Shown: piece by piece, positions 61,000 to 64,000 of the stretch
How positions within the stretch are numbered: the stretch's first letter is position 1
Layout: the number at the start of each line of letters is the position of its first letter
Assembly: GCA_051122655.1 (NCBI GenBank)
Contig: CP182107.1
Location: forward strand, 1,612,001-1,676,000
Direction: 5' to 3'
DNA: 64,000 bases
DNA from: Pasteurella sp030783905
Lineage (GTDB): Bacteria; Pseudomonadota; Gammaproteobacteria; Enterobacterales; Pasteurellaceae
Translations under genes and position numbers: made by a program
Notes under the pieces: model-generated
What the model saw: only the letters and a program-made list of their open reading frames with translations
Database searches by the model: none
What the model was told of the DNA's origin: nothing

Positions 61000-62310
61000 A
61001 TGGAATGGACAAGTATTCTCGCCCTTTTTGGCTCTTTCATTTTAATGTTAGTGCTTTCAGTACCAATTTCTTTTGCGATTGCAATTTCAACATTAATTAC
61101 AATTATGATCAGCTTACCGCTAGATAGCGCTTTAACTGTTGTCACTCAGAAAATGGCATCTGGTTTAGATAATTTTGCATTGTTAGCAATTCCCTTTTTC
61201 ATTTTAGCAGGCAATATAATGAATCGAGGTGGCATTGCCATCCGCTTAATTGCACTGGCTAAAGCATTAGGAGCTAGATTACCGGGCTCATTATTCCATA
61301 GTAATGTTCTTGCTAATATGTTATTTGGCTCAATTTCTGGCTCTGCCGTTGCTTCAGCTGCTGCAATGGGTGGAATTATGTCACCTTTACAAAAAAAAGA
61401 AGGCTATGATCCTGAAATTTCAGCTGCAGTCAATATTGCATCTTGCCCAACTGGATTACTTATTCCACCAAGTAACACATTGATTGTTTACTCTCTTGTT
61501 TCAGGTGGCACATCCATTTCAGCACTCTTTCTAGCAGGTTATTTACCGGGCATATTAATGGGATTGGGCATCATGCTTGTGGCCGGTTTTATAGCCAAAA
61601 AGAAAAAATATCCACTTGAACCAACTCCAAGTTGTAAAGATGTTATGCTAAAAACCATTGATGCGTTACCCTCTTTATTACTTATTTTCATTGTGATTGG
61701 TGGCATCATTGCTGGAATATTTACTGCAACAGAAGCCTCTGCCATTGCTGTAATCTATACTTTAGTGCTTGCTGTTGGATTCTATAAAGAAGTAAAAATT
61801 AAAGAACTCCCTACGATCATTTTAGAATCAAGTATAACAACTGCAATTGTTCTATTACTCATAGGCGCGTCATCAGGCATGTCTTGGGCAATGGCAAATG
61901 CGGATATCCCTTATTTGATTCAAGATGCTTTACTCGCTGTTTCTGCTAATCCAATCGTTATTATGTTATTTATCACTGTACTCCTACTAATGGTTGGTAC
62001 TTTTATGGATATGACGCCAGCAGTATTAATTTTCACACCCATTTTCTTACCCATTGCAATGGAACTAGGCATCGATCCCGTTCATTTCGGTATCATCATG
62101 ACATTTAACCTTTGTATTGGTATTTGTACACCACCTGTTGGTAGCGCTTTATTTATTGGCTGTTCAGTAGGTCATGTGAGCATTGATCGAGTATTAAAAC
62201 CTATGTTGCCATTTTTTGTTGCACTCATTCTTACATTGTTAATGGTGACATTTATCCCTGATATCAGTTTATTATTACCTAAATTATTCCTTAACTATTC
62301 GCCAATGTAA
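61000..62310 (+). CDS. TRAP transporter large permease (DctM family)
   Basis: The 436-aa integral membrane protein has about twelve hydrophobic segments. Family landmarks are LAIPFFILAGNIMNRGGIA (about 64-82), ANMLFGSISGSAVASAAAMG (about 105-124), IPPSNTLIVYS and IGICTPPVGSALF near the C-terminus. It starts after AAGGAG. It forms a unit with the DctQ gene, the SDR gene and uxaC on the plus strand. Confidence 0.93.
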   Translation: MEWTSILALFGSFILMLVLSVPISFAIAISTLITIMISLPLDSALTVVTQKMASGLDNFALLAIPFFILAGNIMNRGGIAIRLIALAKALGARLPGSLFHSNVLANMLFGSISGSAVASAAAMGGIMSPLQKKEGYDPEISAAVNIASCPTGLLIPPSNTLIVYSLVSGGTSISALFLAGYLPGILMGLGIMLVAGFIAKKKKYPLEPTPSCKDVMLKTIDALPSLLLIFIVIGGIIAGIFTATEASAIAVIYTLVLAVGFYKEVKIKELPTIILESSITTAIVLLLIGASSGMSWAMANADIPYLIQDALLAVSANPIVIMLFITVLLLMVGTFMDMTPAVLIFTPIFLPIAMELGIDPVHFGIIMTFNLCIGICTPPVGSALFIGCSVGHVSIDRVLKPMLPFFVALILTLLMVTFIPDISLLLPKLFLNYSPM

Positions 62311-62359
62311 TTAAATTGTTTAGGTAAACATCGAATACTATTCTTAATAAGGAAAACTT

Positions 62360-63205
62360 ATGCAAATTCCATTTAATCATCAATTTAAAGACAAAGTTAT
62401 CGTCATTACTGGCGCTGGCGGCGTATTATGTGGTTTCTTATCTAAGCAACTCGCCAAAACAGGCGCTAAAATCGCCTTATTAGATATTAACCTGGAAATG
62501 GCAAACTATTTTGCAGAAGAGATCAATCAATCGGGAGGTATTGCTAAAGGTTATCAAACTAATGTGTTAGAACTCAGTAGCATTCAAGCAACAAATGAGC
62601 AAATTAAACAGGACTTTGGTTCCTGCGATATCCTCATTAATGGTGCTGGCGGTAATAATCCTAAAGCCACAACAGATAATGAATTTCATGAATTTGAATT
62701 ACCTGAAAAAACCAAATCTTTTTTTGACTTAGACAAAAGTGGTGTCGAGTTTGTTTTCAACCTCAATTACCTTGGCACACTTCTTCCGACTCAAGTTTTT
62801 GTGAAGGAAATGATAGGAAAACAAGGCTGTTGCATTATCAATATTTCTAGCATGAATGCATTTACCCCACTCACTAAAATTCCTGCCTATTCAGGAGCGA
62901 AAGCCGCTATCACTAATTTTACACAATGGCTTGCTGTACATTTCTCTCATGTTGGTATTCGTTGCAATGCGATCGCACCAGGTTTTTTAGTAAGCAATCA
63001 AAATCGTACTTTGTTATTTAATACTGATGGCAGTCCAACAGCGCGAGCACATAAAATTTTAACCAACACGCCAATGGGGCGTTTTGGAGAAGCAGAAGAG
63101 TTAGTAGGAGGCATTTTATTCTTAATTGATGAACGCTATTCAAGCTTTGTGAACGGCGTTGTCTTGCCTATTGATGGTGGTTTCTCAGCTTATAGCGGTG
63201 TGTAA
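62360..63205 (+). CDS. SDR-family oxidoreductase, probable fructuronate reductase (UxuB analogue)
   Basis: This 281-aa short-chain dehydrogenase has the Rossmann start VIVITGAGGVLCGFLSKQLA (about 12-31), ILINGAGGNNP, and the catalytic Ser-Tyr-Lys set in INISSMNAF and AYSGAKAAI. By context it reduces D-fructuronate to D-mannonate, the step done by the unrelated long-chain UxuB in E. coli; a similar SDR occurs in the H. influenzae uxu locus. This substrate is inference. uxaC follows 25 bp later. Confidence 0.82.
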   Translation: MQIPFNHQFKDKVIVITGAGGVLCGFLSKQLAKTGAKIALLDINLEMANYFAEEINQSGGIAKGYQTNVLELSSIQATNEQIKQDFGSCDILINGAGGNNPKATTDNEFHEFELPEKTKSFFDLDKSGVEFVFNLNYLGTLLPTQVFVKEMIGKQGCCIINISSMNAFTPLTKIPAYSGAKAAITNFTQWLAVHFSHVGIRCNAIAPGFLVSNQNRTLLFNTDGSPTARAHKILTNTPMGRFGEAEELVGGILFLIDERYSSFVNGVVLPIDGGFSAYSGV

Positions 63206-63230
63206 TAAGTTATTTTAAGGAGGAAATAAG

Positions 63231-64000
63231 ATGAAATCCTTTCTATGCGAAAACTTCTTACTTTCAACAAGAACTGCAGAAAAACTGTATCATGACTATG
63301 CAGAAAATATGCCTATTTTTGATTATCATTGCCATCTCAATCCCAAAGAAATTGCTGAAAATCGACAATTTAAAGATTTAGCAGAAATTTGGTTAGAAGG
63401 CGATCACTATAAATGGCGTGCAATGCGAACTGCAGGCATTGAAGAACACTTCATTACAGGTTCAGCTACTCATTATGAAAAATATTTAGCTTGGGCAAAA
63501 ACGGTCCCCCTTTGTATTGGTAACCCCATTTATCACTGGACACATTTAGAACTACGTCGTCCGTTTGGCATTCATAATAAGCTCTTTAATCCTGAAAATG
63601 CGGTAACAATTTGGCATGAATGTAATGAAATGTTGCAACAACCCGAGTTTTCTGCACGAGGTATTATGCAGCAGATGAATGTCAAACTCGCAGGAACGAC
63701 GGATGATCCCATTGATTCTTTACACTACCATAAAGTAATTGCAGAAGATAAAACATTTGATATTGATGTGATACCAAGTTGGCGACCAGACAAAATTTTT
63801 AAAATCGAACTCCCAACATTTAATGATTATATACAACAACTTGCTGAAGTCGCTGATATTGAAATTACTAATTTTTCAACATTACAACAAGCTATTTTAA
63901 AAAGGCTTGATCATTTTGAACAACATGGTTGTAAATCTGCCGATCATGGTATTGAAATTGTCCGTTTTGCTGACATCCCAACAGAACAAGAACTAGACAA
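63231..64000 (+). CDS. uxaC: Glucuronate/uronate isomerase UxaC (3' end outside window)
   Basis: UxaC isomerises D-glucuronate to D-fructuronate (and galacturonate to tagaturonate), the first step of the pathway. The frame is open from ATG 63231, after AAGGAGGAAATAAG, to the window end (about 256 residues of roughly 470). The metal-binding motif FDYHCHLNPKEIAEN is at about residues 26-40, and KLAGTTDDPIDSLHYH is a family block near 147. It completes the uptake-to-mannonate route with the TRAP transporter, the SDR and uxuA. Confidence 0.94.
   Translation, partial: MKSFLCENFLLSTRTAEKLYHDYAENMPIFDYHCHLNPKEIAENRQFKDLAEIWLEGDHYKWRAMRTAGIEEHFITGSATHYEKYLAWAKTVPLCIGNPIYHWTHLELRRPFGIHNKLFNPENAVTIWHECNEMLQQPEFSARGIMQQMNVKLAGTTDDPIDSLHYHKVIAEDKTFDIDVIPSWRPDKIFKIELPTFNDYIQQLAEVADIEITNFSTLQQAILKRLDHFEQHGCKSADHGIEIVRFADIPTEQELD

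Overview
The window is a stretch of Pasteurellaceae chromosome, most like Pasteurella multocida or a close relative. That rests on the gene families (NarP, MtsZ/TorZ-type reductase, BetT, DmsABC, HslVU), a low-GC genome, and at least 17 exact copies of the Pasteurellaceae DNA-uptake core AAGTGCGGT or its complement. The species call is inference; no database was searched.

Layout. 0-10 kb: 3' end of cyaA, narP, the tamA-tamB-ppx cluster and glmU. 10-15.3 kb: a lipoprotein, rsmJ, trmA, maoP, dsbA, yihD, mobA and a second lipoprotein. 15.3-18.6 kb: fruB-fruK and a fruA-like gene that has lost its EIIC permease domain and carries two EIIB domains. 18.7-23.1 kb: an S-/N-oxide reductase operon (torE-torY-torZ-torD type), including a 52-codon torE gene, behind a strong FNR site. 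23.3-30.6 kb: betT, sdhE, rpoE-rseA-rseB-rseC, mobB and an MFS exporter. 30.65-35.83 kb: a small genomic island in the 3' end of selC. 36-40.5 kb: selA and selB separated by a nucleoside hydrolase gene. 40.6-46.7 kb: dmsABC with a TorD-family chaperone, a NapF-like ferredoxin and mgtC. 46.9-54.4 kb: a glucose-type PTS EIICB, ubiA, hslVU, coaA, and four tRNA genes with tufB. 54.7-64 kb: pepD, gpt and a hexuronate locus (uxuA, uxuR, a TRAP transporter, an SDR oxidoreductase and the start of uxaC).

How the genes work together. Anaerobic respiration dominates. Two molybdoenzyme reductase systems each have their own chaperone, MobA and MobB serve the cofactor, and both reductase operons have FNR-like sites placed about 31 bp upstream of a -10 element. 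Carbon uptake is the second theme: CyaA makes cAMP, and CRP-like sites precede the nucleoside hydrolase, the PTS gene and both sides of the divergent TRAP promoter region. That region also carries UxuR-type operators.

The least explained part is the island. It holds a tyrosine integrase, an array of TAGGACC repeats, palindromic TAGTACTA sites near both ends, and a compact three-gene operon. The operon encodes a GHKL-type ATPase, a STAS-like (DUF4325-type) protein and a PIN-domain protein. I propose it as a candidate undescribed regulatory, toxin or defence module; its function is inferred only from domain content.
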